DNA of 64,000 nucleotides from assembly GCA_012932865.1 (NCBI GenBank), contig SAXG01000014.1, positions 186,001-250,000 on the forward strand, written 5' to 3'. Source of the stretch: Amylostereum areolatum (taxonomy: Eukaryota; Basidiomycota; Agaricomycetes; Russulales; Stereaceae). Positions 42,584-54,351 of the stretch are shown here, in pieces (the first letter of the stretch is position 1; each line of letters begins with the position of its first letter). The notes beneath the pieces were generated by a model that was not told the origin of the DNA, did not search any database, and saw only the letters and a program-made list of their open reading frames with translations. The position numbers and the translations under genes are program-made.

Positions 42584-44538
42584 TCCTTCTTCTCCTCCAC
42601 CTTCGGCTGAGCTTGAAGCGCGTCCATCACGCTTTTCCGATCTTCGGCCGACAGGCTCCTAGCCCAGGCGGTGGGCGTCTCGAACGTCTGTGCTCGAGCC
42701 TCCCGCTTTGGTGGTTCCGTGTACCGGTCCCTCCCCCACATGTCTCGGATGTTCTTTACGTCCACCCTGCAGTCCCGCACCTGGTGGCCATTCTGTCCGC
42801 AGCGGAAGCATCGCCCCTTGATGTCGACACGGTTGACGTCCATCGGCTGACCTTTGCCACCGTGCACCGTGCCGGTTCCATCGCGGCGCCATGGGACCTG
42901 CCCCCCTTGTTGCCCATTGGACGATCCTTGTCCTTTGGGTTTTTGGTTCTGCACGGGTCCACTGCGCTGGGTCTTAAGGTCCTCCCGCTCCTGTCGCAGA
43001 CCGTCGATCAGGATGATGCGCTCTTTGAGGTCCTCATATTTCTGAGGAACGTGACCGCTGTCGTAGATGGAGTCGATGGTCCGATAGTAGACGTTGTGTT
43101 TGAGCAGCTGCATGAGGTGGATAGGGTCCTGCGCCGTGGAGTATCCTGCCTTTCTTGCGAGTTGCTCGAACTTGGCGAAGTATTCATGGGCAGTGGTACC
43201 CTTCGTCTGTTTGAACCTGTCCAGTTCGACTGCGGCACGGTGCTGCTCATTGACGTCGGTGAAGGCCCCTTTGAGTGCTTTGTGGAAGTCCACCCAGGCG
43301 ACCATGGCTCCATTGGCCAAGTGTGCATCCTCATACTCGGCCTTCCAGGTGCGTGCTGCCTCCCCCGTCATGTAGGTGAGAATGAAGAGGACTTTGTCCT
43401 TGTCCGTCACGAGGTCATCCTCAGCAGCTCGCATGTATTCCTCGCACGACCGCATCCAGTCATTGAAGTCCTCTCGTTTCCCAGAGAAGCCTTCAGGAGT
43501 TTTCGCGTGGACTTTCTTTCGGGGGGGTCTGGCGGCGGCGGCGGCTGGGGCACTAACAGTGACCGCAGGGGGGTTGACGGTGATGGGGGGGGCCGTGACG
43601 TTGACGGTGGGGGGTGGCAGGTTGAGGGCAGCAACAAGCATGGCAGGGATGGCGACCCATTGGCCATTTACTTCCATGAGCCAGGCATCGTCGGTGCCGT
43701 TATTCATGTGTTGGATGGGAGAGCCAGTTTGGCCGATGACAATGTTCCATGTTCCACCGATTTCGGTGCAGTTGGCGAGTTCGGCGGGGAGAGGGGGTTG
43801 GGGGTCGGTGCGGATCCACTGGGCAGCCATGATTGGTTCGTCGAGGTCGGAGAAGTCTTCGTCGGTGACAGGCGGTAGGGCGGAGGCGGCGATGAGGTTG
43901 AAGTCGGCTTCAGTGAGGTCGTCTTGGCTTTCGTTGGCGAAGTACCAACTGATGCCACTTGTTTGGGTTGCTACGAAGGCGACTTCGACAGTGGTGTCTC
44001 CGAGTTGGACAAAGAAGTCGTTTCCTCATTCAGTGAAGCCTAGAGGGAGGGGATATATGTAGCAGTTTTCGTCCTCAACGTCGGTGTCAGAGTCAGAACT
44101 GGAGTCGGAGCCGTTGAGTCCGAACGAGGGAATTGTTTATAAGTGGGTGAGGTCGATGACCTCTGGCTGGGTGAGGTCGATGACCTCTGGCTCTGGTGTG
44201 GGGCTGGGGGTGTTGCCTGGTGTAAGGAGGCGGTGGGTGTGTCGAGTGTCTACTGGTATTTTCTCGTTGGGCGCGTAGAAGGATTTTGGGGGTTGCTCGA
44301 GTTTGTAGCGGTAGGTGACGTATGGGCAGGAGTAGACGTAGAGGTTTCCGTTTCCTTGTTCGCTTATTTTGAGGCGATAGAAGTGGATGTCTATGATGGA
44401 GTCTTCAAGTTCTTCTACACCGAGGGCGACCTTCCAATTGTGCCAGGCCCAAGGGTCTTTAGATTCGTTGATGAGGGAGATGATAGCGTCGTGGCTGATG
44501 GGGATGAATTCTTGTACTTGCGAGCGCCAATCTTCCAT
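42574..44538 (-). pseudogene. Gypsy B Gag region, interrupted by two stops
   Basis: A single minus-strand frame runs from ATG 44538 (MEDWRSQVQEF) to TGA 42574, but TAA at 44137-44139 and TGA at 44026-44028 break it. Sequence between and after the stops stays protein-like (SDSDTDVEDENCYIYPLPLG, then WYFANESQDDLTEADFN), so they look like mutations in a longer Gag. The 3' part from ATG 43830 (MAAQWIRTDP) is open for 418 codons. It holds the capsid-like region (FSGKREDFNDWMRSCEEYM, ARTWKAEYEDAH, LARKAGYS) and a CCHC zinc knuckle CFRCGQNGHQVRDC. Alternatively the 418-codon part may be the real Gag and the upstream part a separate short ORF. The PEVIDLTQ/PEVIDLTH repeat at 44142-44190 is a 24-bp tandem duplication. 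Confidence 0.7.
42577..42583 (-). promoter_or_regulatory. -1 frameshift slippery heptamer GGGTTTT at gag/pol overlap
   Basis: On the minus strand the gag end reads GAG GGT TTT TGA. The heptamer G GGT TTT fits the X XXY YYZ rule in the gag frame, and a -1 slip places ribosomes in the pol frame (GGG TTT TTG AGG). Pol is open from this point and lacks its own ATG for several codons. Confidence 0.6.
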
Positions 44539-45009
44539 GCACGAGCCCCCAGTCGAAATGGTTACTCTGTGCGGCAAGGGAAGATTTTGTCGAGGGAAGG
44601 TGGTTCTGTTATGAGATCGCAAGACGGTCTGCCTCAGTCTTCTCGACCTGTTGGCTGTCTCTTCGTCTAGGGGACACGAGCCCAAAGACTTCCTAAACCG
44701 CTTTCCTTTCGCCGCTTTTACTCGTTTCCTACACCAAAGGTGCACCTTCTACTGTCACCTCTGAGCTTTCAACTCCTGGTATTGGAGAGTCTCGAGTAGG
44801 TGTAACGTTTCGAGGAAACGTCAAGCCGGCACCGGTATACGTGCGCACGACCACAATGTCAGGGTAACGAGTCGCGTACTCTGGGGGCAACGGTCTAGGG
44901 CGGCACGGGGGAAGAACAAGGTCAGTACCAGACGGGTACTACTACTACTACGCTACAGTACGTAGGGACGGTCGTAGGGTGGTGCAAGAGTAAACAGATC
45001 TCGAGCTTA

Positions 45010-45466
45010 TGTCAGCAACGACTAGTGCGACAGCACCAAGTTACGACAAAGCTGACAGAGGAAGAGGACGACAGAGGGGAGCCGATCAGACACGGCGACA
45101 GACAAGGGAAAGCAAGCAAAGTCGGTAGAATTGACTAGCTCGAGATAAGGAATATGTACAGCGAGAGCGAGCCTTATATACACAAGAGGAGAGAGACTTA
45201 GGTAAGCAACCAATACACGGCGATCAGTAAGCAGACCAAGTATAAGTAAGCAGTCGTATGTAAAAGAGCACAGCATGAGTCAGTATCGTACAGCATGAGT
45301 CAAGAGAAAGGAGTCAGACCCGGACCGAGATGAGTCACGTGGGTCCGGGCGGGATATAGATGAGCCGGGTCCGGGCCAAGGTGGAGCCGGACCGGTGATA
45401 AGTCGATAAGTCCTAAAGCGTGTAACCGATGTAAAGTAAAAAGAAAATTATAGACCGTTCATGACA
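45010..45466 (-). repeat. 5' LTR of Gypsy B
   Basis: 457 bp, near-identical to 37952-38409. The visible differences cluster at 45049-45065 (ACAAAGCTGACAGAGG against ACACAGCTGACTAGAAG). Confidence 0.9.
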
Positions 45467-46397
45467 TGCCCGCTCACCCCATCAGCCGTCGACGCGCAAC
45501 AAATCAGCGGAGCAAAAGGCTTACCACGGCTTTCCGTTCCCTTCTGCCAGTCTCTAGGCGGGGGTGAACCGGGGCAGTGTATCGGACTCGGTGCGTGTCA
45601 TAGGTACTCGCGTGTCGCGGACGCAGCTTCCACTATGGGGAGACGCTTGGGTGAAAGCCACCGTAATTTGCACCGGGTCCCCCGGTTCTTTGAACCGTTT
45701 ACGACGCTGAATCTCACCCACGAGAGGTAGAATTCACCGCTGCCAGGTGGTGCATCCAGAGGGTGTTTTTCGACCGAAAAATTGCGCTTTTCACCCAAGA
45801 GTTTTCGGAGACACCGAGGAGGGGTTCCAACCATTTTATGTGATGTTCTTTGTGCTGTTATCATCATACTGTATCTACAGTGCACATATAACCATGTACA
45901 GTGCCCGGTCCTTCTGACCCTGTATTCAAAAAGTGAACGGCATATCATCTTAAGCAGCTCACAAACAACAACCTTCGTAACCATTGACATACACCGTCGG
46001 ATGGTGATGTCACGGTCCACCTTCGAGCTCGCAGATGGATTTGAACGGCGGGGTGTGTCTGAAACTCACCTCCTCGTACTTGGTTGTCGGGATCGGAAAA
46101 ACCCCCCTGTGGATTTGCTTGTTTCGAGTAAGGATGAATATCATATCGACGGGTATCGGGTCCGTTCACAGCATGAACAAGAAAAATGGTTATTGAATTT
46201 CGGATTGGAGATGTAGATCAAAATACATGTAGGAGTGTGCATAGGAAGGGAGCAGGGGAGTGGGGGTTATACTAACATAGAATACACACTCATGGAGGGG
46301 ATACAGACAACGGCGATGAGGACGGCACTGGCCTGCCATGGCAGATGGTCAGACAGGTATTATCATGGAAGATTCCGGGGGAACGCACCTTCTAAAA
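45467..46397. other. Unassigned, between Gypsy B and CACTA element
   Basis: No coding signal. An AT-rich part at 45690-45800 carries GAATTCACCGC and CTTTTCACCCA motifs like those at 22.1 and 23.2 kb. The left end of the CACTA element should lie here, but no CACTA terminus was identified with confidence. Confidence 0.35.
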
Positions 46398-47290
46398 TCA
46401 ATCCTCGTCATCAACTGGGATGTCGTGGTCGTCCTCGTCCTCTTCTGCCGATGATTTGGGATGGTCTTCATCCTCGTCCTCCTCGTCCACACCTCCATCG
46501 GGATGACGGCGAATATGTCCACGGTGGTTGTGCATATACTGCTTGATCATTCCACGAACGAGCCAGTCATCTTCGAACTTGCCAACAACCTCGCACGATT
46601 TCGTTTGGCGAGCCTGAAAACAACAGAATAGGGTTCTCATGAGTGAGGTCATCTAGATATCGAAGAAAAGAGGTGCGTACCATTTTACAAACACGAGACA
46701 CCCTTTCTGAATGTTTCACTTCTTGATAGGTGCGAGTCAAGTCAACACCAGCGCGCTGGAGATAGGTGCGAGTGAGGCGCTGTGTTCACAAGAGGTACAT
46801 GTCGTGACATTGTCAGCCTGGGTCCTTTGAATAAAAGCCAAAGTGTCGACACACCAGCATCGTCCGATAGACCCTTTTTGAGCTCGTGTCCGAGAGCCCA
46901 AGTGACTGCAGGTCGCTGAGAATAATAGCTTTGTTGACGGCGGGCTTTCCTGAACCTCGTATAGCATGATGGCGAGGAATAACCATGGGAGTGGCGGCAA
47001 CAGTGGCAGCAGCTTCCGCTGCAGCTATCTGGACCTTCAAGCTCGCGTTCTCAGTTGCGAACTTGGCAGCTGCTTGCTCGGCGATGACTCGAGCATCTGG
47101 ATGGAACCAAGCGGATGTGAGCCACCCCTTATTCCACCTTGAACATTTCAGACTCACCATGCTGCTCCTGTAGCTCCTTCTCGAGGTCCGCCTTTGTCCG
47201 AGTCTTCTTCTTTGACTTCTGACGGGGTTGGGATGACGAGTCATGCGACTCTGTCGCAGCCGTAGGTGAGATAAATTCTTGAGTGGGCAT
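46398..47290 (-). CDS. CACTA accessory protein (charged, helical)
   Basis: Minus-strand exons 47290-47158, 47096-46855, 46779-46681 and 46613-46398, about 229 residues, phases consistent. The N-terminus is basic (QPRQKSKKKTRTKADLEKE), followed by an Ala-rich helical stretch (VIAEQAAAKFATENASLKVQ) that could be a coiled coil. The middle region has IRGSGKPAVNKAI and YRTMLRLTRTYLQRAG, then GKFEDDWLVRGMIKQYM. The C-terminus is strongly acidic (DEEDEDEDHP, EEDEDDHD). No named family. It is divergently transcribed from the Tnp2 transposase with 380 bp between starts, the position where CACTA elements carry a second, DNA-binding or accessory gene. A role in transposition is inferred from position. 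Confidence 0.6.
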
Positions 47291-47670
47291 GCGGGAGAAG
47301 TAGGATGGGGTGTTGTTACTAGTGAGTGCACAGAGACCTGTCGGCTTATATGCTCACTAGAGGCAAGCTGTCAGCATTTCCTTGGGCTCCGTCCGCAGGC
47401 TGGCCACCGACCGTCATAGAAGGACATCCAGTCCTTTGCTAGAGCCTTCTCGTCCGGCTACATGTTTCTTGCAGCGGTGCGTCGCCAGGTTATTGACTCA
47501 AAATGGAAATTTTATTCCGTGGGGACCATGCCAGGCGCCTCGAGGCTCACGGATCCATGGCCGAATCGGGATTGTATCATTTCTGGCACCCAAGTGTGTA
47601 CAGTGCGTTCATTATCGGTTTCCTTCTCTCACCCGCTCCCACTTAGCACACGCCCGTGTGCCCGGCCGTC

Positions 47671-50600
47671 ATGCCATCGCGCACAGTCTGGTGTCCTCAT
47701 TGTCTGAAAGACGTTACCCCCAACACAGAGCGCAAACACCGGAGGCTTTATCTCCTTGGAACACCACAACTGGAAGGGCGCACGGCTGCATATATAGAAG
47801 AATACGGAAAACCTCATCAACCTGCAAGAAAACATCGACGGATTGGTACGCATTGAATACTGTTGTCCATGGTTTTACTCTCAGCTGACTGACCTGTCAA
47901 CCCTGTCCATAATGGCAGAGCACCGCGATCATGACACAATTCACAGGTCGCTCGAAGGTGGAGCAGGAACCGCTTCAGGTGTGTTCCAATATTCTTTTTC
48001 TCTTTTGCTCTGTCCTGACCTTCTTTGTACCAGGCTCTGCCTCAGCGTTGGACTTGGAGTCACGCACATATCATACGGCATTTGGTAGCAACGGTAGCTC
48101 GTCCGCACCCAAGTCTCAAGATGATGGTACGCCTTCATTCATTATCATGATTACCCCACCACCACCTTCTCACTACTCATCCCCTAAACAGGTGTTATTG
48201 TACCTTTCGTTGACGATGGACTGGATGTGCTTATGGACACCGACATGAATTTGGGAGATGTATTCGAAGATGTTGCTGAGCACGGACACGATGGCGACAA
48301 AGACTACGACGAGGACAAGGACAATGATACCAACAACACTGGCCCTGGCTGGCTGGCTGGCAATGATGGAGAAAGCATCGACTCGGATGAAGAAGTAGAG
48401 GATTCCTTTGGCGCGCTACACCCGGATGATTATTTCCTGTCCGTCTTCGACTTGTGTGATGAAGACCTTGTCCGAGAGGTTCCACTCGTTGGTATGTGAC
48501 ATTCTTCTTTGCTCGCGTGGCTAGACTGAACCACAAAACAGCCGAAGATTTGACAAAATATGACAAGGGTGTTATGCGCCATCTTTCCCTCAAACTCAAA
48601 CATCATCTTACGGACGCGGTTTACCAGGATCTTCCGTTCGTGTTCCCGTCTGAGAAGGTCTCTTCAATCGACAGTGCACGGTCACGTCTCGCGTCCCTCG
48701 CTGGTATCAAACTCGTTCTCTATGACTGTTGTCCACAGTCTTGCTGTGCGTATACGGGATCCCTCGACAAGCTCACCGCCTGCCCTCATTGCCATGCACC
48801 TCGATATGCAGCAAACGGCCGCGCTCGGAAGCACTATACATATCTTCCCCTCATCCCACGTCTTAGGGCACAGGTCCAGAGTACTCATATGGCAAAAAAA
48901 ATGCAATATCGTGCGGATTACAAACATCAAGCTGGCACGGTCTCCGACGTATTCGACGGCACGCGCTACCGCCACCTTTCCCAGCTTCCTGTTGTTATCG
49001 ACGGCATTGAACTACCCCATAAACACTTCAGCGACCGACGAGATATTGTGTTGGGTGCATCGACAGATGGCTTTGCGCCGTTTCGGCGGAGGAAAACAAC
49101 ATGTTGGCCCATCATCCTTTTTGACTACAATCTACCACCCGAAATTCGATTCCTCATAGACTACATCATCACAATCGCGGTCGTCCCAGGGCCGAATAAA
49201 CCTGTGGACATGGACTCGTACCTTTGGCCGCTTGTCCGGGAGCTATTGGAACTGGCGGTTGGGGTCAAGGCGTTTGATGCTCTCACCCAGAAGATCTTCA
49301 CACTCCGAGCATATCTCATACTCGCCTTTGGAGACATCCCAGCTGTCTCCCTTCTCATGCGAATGAAAGGACACAACGGATTCTGTCCATGCCGCATGTG
49401 CAATATCCACGGCGTTCGTCTCCCCAATTCTCGGTCTACCACCAACTATGTCCCGCTGCAGCACCCAAAACGTGTCTACGACCCCGCATCCCTTCCTCTC
49501 CGTACCCATAATGAGATGATGGTGCAAGCTCGACAAGTCGAAGCAGCCCTTTCCACCCCTGCTGAGAATGCACGATTGGCCAAGGAATACGGAATCAAAG
49601 GAATCCCTCTCCTATCACAGCTATCCTCCATCTCCCTCGCAAAATCCTTTCCATATGACTTTATGCACTTGATCTGGGAGAACACAGTCAAGAATCTTGT
49701 GCTATTGTGGACCAGGAACTTCAAAGGTCTCGACGAAGGCACCGGTTCATACGAGATCGACTCCTCAGTGTGGGATGCAATAGGTGCAGCTTCGGCCGCT
49801 TCGGGATCAACCATTCCAGGTCGTTACGGTGCCCGCCCGCCAAATTTCATAGCTGACAAGTCCTCAACGACCGCCGACACATGGTCCTTTTGGACGCTGT
49901 ATATCGGCCCTGTTCTCTTGGAACGGTGTTTCAACGATCGAAAGTATTATGATCATTTTGTCGAGCTTGTTCGCCTTCTGCAGATCTGTATGCAATTTAC
50001 GATCATGGCAGAAGAGATAGAGACAATCAAGCTAGGTTTTATCGACTGGGTTACCAAATTTGAGGAGTAGGTTCCGTTCATTCATTGCATTGTGGACAAC
50101 ACCCTCATTGACCATTCACTTTAACCTACTAGACTTTACTACCAACACGACCCCTCTCGCGTCTCATCATGTCCGCTTACCGTCCATGCTTTACTCCACA
50201 TTGCTGCCATGATCAAGTCCTGCGGTCCTGTTTGGGCATATTGGGCGTTCGCTATGGAGCGCTATTGTGGACTCATTCGACCCGCTATCAAGAGCCGCAA
50301 GCGACCGGACGCTTCGCTTGACCGATATGTTGTCGAGTGTGCTCAGTTTTATCAAGTATCACTGCTATACGGCCTTGAGGACGATATTCTTCCTCTCCAT
50401 TCTCGCCACCCAGATGTGATCCCGAAATACGCTCTTCGTATGGAGAGATGTGAGTAGTATCCATGTAAAACTTTCGTTCACTGGCATTTCCATACTAAAA
50501 AGTGTCTAGATCCTACATCCACCTTTCTTCCACCCATAATATCAGCTCGCCCACCACCCGCCTTGGTCAAGAAGATCAGAAACCACCTCGCTACAAGATA

Positions 50601-51181
50601 CAATATGTCGCACGCGATCACTGCCATCGAAAGGATAGTCAATCGAGCAGAAATACGGCAGTTCTCAAAAGTCCATCTCGACGACCGAGATGGAGATACT
50701 ATCTGGGCTGCAAGCATGTATCTGTCAGGCTCTAGCAACGACCGCCGCGATGCCAGTTACGTCCGCGTGAGTCGTCCCATTGCTGCATATCATTCTGTTC
50801 TGCTGTTCTGCCGCTCATCCTATGGTGTAGATGCAAACTTTAGTGGACAAGAATGCCCACAGACCCCGCGTCCCCCCCGAGTATCAAATGGTTACTTCTT
50901 ATGGGAGATTGCAGCATATATTCGTTGTAAATCTACCTGCGTCGAGTGAGGTAGGACTTGCAGAACCAGAGGTCGTCGTAATCATCGGAGTCACAGCATG
51001 CAATATCCTCCGCAAACACCCCAAACTCGACATCCATTACTACAAAGACGAATCAAGCACGGAGGAGCTATATGACGCCGATTGCGTCCAGTGTGTCGTT
51101 GGGCGCATTTTCAATGACGGTCAATGGGCAATTGTGGATCGTAGCGGCGCGTTATCGCGTGCGGTTTACATTCCGGACTAG
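47671..51181 (+). CDS. Tnp2-family (CACTA/EnSpm) transposase
   Basis: Exons 47671-47845, 47919-47978, 48034-48126, 48192-48491, 48542-50066, 50133-50449, 50510-50766 and 50831-51181 join in phase to about 1025 residues with no stop. The N-terminus MPSRTVWCPHC is a zinc-ribbon-like start, followed by a long acidic region (DEDKDNDTNNTG). The Tnp2 domain has YDCCPQSCCAYTG, CPHCHAPRY, FDGTRYR, ASTDGFAPF, WPIILFDYNLPPEIRF, VVPGPNKPVDMDSYLWPL, a GDIPAVSLLMRMKGHNG FCPCRMC stretch and FPYDFMHLIWENTVKN. Later exons have YYQHDPSRVSSCPLTVHAL, WAFAMERYCGLIRP and RYVVECAQF. This is a DDE-type cut-and-paste enzyme. All domains appear complete, and the divergent accessory gene is also open, so the element may still be competent. 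ATG 47671 was chosen as the first ATG before the Cys motif. Confidence 0.85.
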
Positions 51182-54100
51182 AGTGTATTCTCGTGTTCTT
51201 GTACATGTAGAAATATATATTCTTGTCTCTACCTATCCTGCCATTCAAGATGATATCTCCCTCGTCCTATCTCTCCCCCCATCCCATCTCTCCCCCCGTC
51301 CCATCTCTCCCCGTGTTTCCATCTCCATCTCAAGCCCAAATCCTGAACAAAAGAACACACCTGCACACAGATCCCTTCCCCATCTAATGCATAGCTCAGC
51401 ACCCTAGCGTATGTGGTGTGTTGATGCCGCTTGAACGTATTCGTCTCGTCGGCCAGTTTGATTGTCTTTAGTGCACCGCAGTCAGTGGGTCACTGCGTGA
51501 GATGAGATAGACGTACTTGTACTTGTTGTACAAGCGAGGTTCGGATCGCCATGCTTGATGTGTAAGAGAGGTTCGCGTTGCCGTGCTTTGACTGTAGATC
51601 ATCTATCCTTGAGAGAGTACGCCGTATGAGGAGAAGCAAGTGACTTGTGTATGTATGATGATCTTGTAGCCTGAGTAGCGACATGAGTAGCCGTGAGGCT
51701 TGTTGCCGAGATAGTTTGACCATAGGGTGCATGTTATGGAGTCTGCATGATGAGAGTAGAGAGGGTAACAAGAGCGGTCGAGGTTGGAGGGTTGAAGGGA
51801 TAGAAAAGACGGAGAGGACTGAGTCTGTAACGCTGTGTGACATATTCGTTATGCGTGACGCTCAAGACGCCCTCGCTATTATGCGGGGCGTCAACCGTTA
51901 AGGTCTGATATTTTATGGGTATATACATATGGTATATAGAAACATTTTTGTGAAGGTTCCATCTACCATTACTGCCTTGTTTTTGCGCAGGACGTTGAGG
52001 AGTTCCGACGAGCTAAGGCACGTGACGCGTCTCCCGTTACGCGCGTCTTTCAGCCGGTCCGAGACTGTGCTTGTCACCGGCCGGTCACCGACGCCAAAAT
52101 CGCACGGTGCAAACAACCCTTTCGCACAGAAAGATTGACCGGGCAGTTGGCCGCGGATGCGGGCAGAATTAAATAGTGATGAGGACCAGTTACGACGATT
52201 TCCAGTGCTTGGTGAAACTGACCTTAGAATCACACTCTTGCAGGAACAACGGCTCAAACACCTCGTTTTGGGATTTTCACCGCGCGGAATGGTGAAGTTC
52301 ATATTTGTTTACCCTTATAGTGTTCGGACGTCGACAGCGTTGCTGAACCGAGGTGAGAACGACCGTTACCCGCAGAAGAAGCCTAGGGCCGCGCCCAAGC
52401 GACACTTACGAAGAATATCATTGTTTCCCTCGACCTTGAGCTTGAGCTTGAGCCCCGACGGTGACTGCGCCGAGCCGCCAACCCTTGTCCTTCGTCAAGT
52501 CTCATATGCATCAGCGCTGACGCTACTTAACCCCACCCGCTCGAGCCGTCAGCCTCTATCAAACCAAAAACAATCCACGAAGTCGCCGCTCACGGAATCC
52601 CAATCCCGGGGAAGGTGCAGTGGGCGGCTGCAATGAACCGGAGCATTGGAGCGGGGGGATGAGTCGAGACTCCGGGCCTTTGGGAGCTAACGGCTCTGCC
52701 GTTCGAAGCGAGCGCGGTCGTGAGTAGAGTCGTGCGCACAAAGCCCCAGAGGAGCTGGAACAGACACGCACGACGATGGACGGTGTGTCCTGGGTCGACG
52801 TCCGAGACAAGTCGCGCCAAGTGTGGCACTGCCTGTCCGAGTCAGCCACCCACACGAGAGAAGACGCAGCCACAGCACGCACGGCCCTTCACAGCGAGGG
52901 GAACTGCCCGACCGCCCGCGACGTCAGCCATGTTCGAACGAACAAAAAACGGGCGGGGAGGGGGGAAGGAGGAAGGAGAGATGCACTCCGACCTTCGCAC
53001 GCGCGGGGGGCCAGACCGGCGCGGACGACGTCGACTGTGTATGTCCGAAAGTCCAACAAGGGCCATCAATAGACGGTACGACGGACGGGAGGATTTTGAG
53101 GCGGGTGGACCGGCCGTGCTTACCAGGACGCGCGTGGACGTCGCACGCGACGCTCGTCGCTTTTCACGCTGGCGGAAGCAGATGCGCGTGTGCCGGTCAG
53201 TCCGACGCTCACGCTCAGCCCACAATGTGACGCACCCAGTTCGAGAGCCCGCTGGTAGGCGTCGTACACTGTCGTCCCAGCGTGCGCCCGTCAGGACGAC
53301 GTCGTCCAGAAGAAGAAAACACCCAGCAGGACGCACATTGCGTGTACGCCTTGAGTGCCGTCCTTCCTCATTGGAATCGCGAAAGGCCGCTCCCATTCTC
53401 CAGGGGCACGGTCGAGGATCCTGACTCGGATGCGGATGCGCGCAGTGAGTGGAGGGTTTCCGATTGTGGCGGGAAGGGTCGGCGTGGTTTGAGGGAAGGC
53501 GGAGAGACGTTCGATCAGCACATGTATATATCTTGCGACAAGTCGAGCAAACACGCACCAATGAGCTCATCCGCCTCCAGTCATATGTGTTGCATGCGAT
53601 GTTGAGTCTGTTCGCACAGACGAGCGTCGGGGGCACTCCAGGGTAGCATTGTGAGGCTGAGTGAGTCTAGGTGCCGTCGTACAGCCAGTGTGATATGCGG
53701 GCCTATAGTCAACCACTCTTTACCCACAGGTCCTCAACTCTGATTGTCCGCCCGGCGAAACTCATTGTCCCGCCTCTCGTCCATCCGTACACAGAACAAC
53801 GATCCTCCGGGCCATGGATACACCGTGAGAAGACTGCATGGGCGAAAACAAGACGGAGAGACCAAACGAAGCGCCAGATGGAGATCAAGGGAACACGAGC
53901 CCTGGCAAAGGAAAGAGAGCATGAGATGGCGAAAACAACAAGGTAGAAGTTTGCAACGGACAACAAGTTAGAAGTTAGAACAAGAGCAAAGTCGCAAGCG
54001 CCCCGCGGCCCGCCCGAGCCGCCACTTCTTTGCTCGTCATGGTCAGTCCTCTCCTCGTCCTCGTCCTCGAGGCTCGTCCTCATCCTCGTCGACGACTCGA

Positions 54101-54351
54101 CATTGACAATGGCCCCTCCCGTCTGCTCTCACTGTCGCCACCACCATCGACGCTCTACGCGCCTGTAGGCCGCCATCAACAACAAAGTATGCGCTTTGAC
54201 TCTACACAAGGCGTTGCCACCAAGCTCCGCGTTGTGCGCGGCTTCGTTCGGCGCCTCTCTCTGTGCGTATTGTTCTCTCCCCATATAAAACCCCTTCCAA
54301 CACGCTCCCTCTCCTCCCCAACACAACAACCACGCACTCTTCCTCAAGAAA
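51182..54351. other. Unassigned region
   Basis: Just after the transposase is a short repeat of CCCATCTCTCCCCC (about 51277-51312). Minus-strand frames at 51490-51928 and long overlapping frames on both strands at 52560-53640 reflect high GC and show no domain, start context or splice chain. GATTTTCACCGC with GGTGAAGTTCA at 52275-52300 is another member of the TCACC motif family. The right end of the CACTA element should be near 51.2-51.5 kb. Confidence 0.35.
54284..54290 (+). promoter_or_regulatory. TATA box of micro-exon gene copy 2
   Basis: TATAAAA in CCCATATAAAACCCC, 62 bp before the ATG at 54352. The sequence between is CT-rich and ends in CAAGAAAATG, a good fungal leader. Confidence 0.55.

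Larger units (their letters stand above)
37952..45466 (-). mobile_element. Ty3/Gypsy chromovirus B, two LTRs
   Basis: About 7.5 kb on the minus strand, bounded by direct repeats 37952-38409 (3' LTR) and 45010-45466 (5' LTR), each TGTCAG ... TGACA on the plus strand. The order is LTR, leader, gag, pol, LTR. The two LTRs differ at only a few visible positions, so insertion was fairly recent. Five-base flanks differ (TGGTG on the left, TGCCC on the right), so no target-site duplication is seen. The polypurine tract AAGGAAGGGG lies directly before the 3' LTR. No clear tRNA-type primer-binding site starting TGG follows the 5' LTR. Confidence 0.9.

Noticed and set aside
44985..45009. tRNA primer-binding site next to the 5' LTR of Gypsy B
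   Set aside because: The sequence after the LTR (TAAGCTCGAGATCTG on the minus strand) does not start with TGG and matches no tRNA end I can recognise; a self-priming match to the LTR start was not seen either.
46230..46330. CACTA-type left terminus
   Set aside because: GAGTG and CACTC words occur but without a matching inverted copy beyond the transposase; not enough to call an end.
51277..51312. CCCATCTCTCCCCC repeat as a CRISPR-like or terminal repeat
   Set aside because: Only two or three imperfect adjacent units, simple-sequence in character.
52560..53640. Long overlapping frames on both strands (up to 264 codons)
   Set aside because: Frames open in several phases at once because of high GC; Arg-rich translations, no domain, no start or splice logic.
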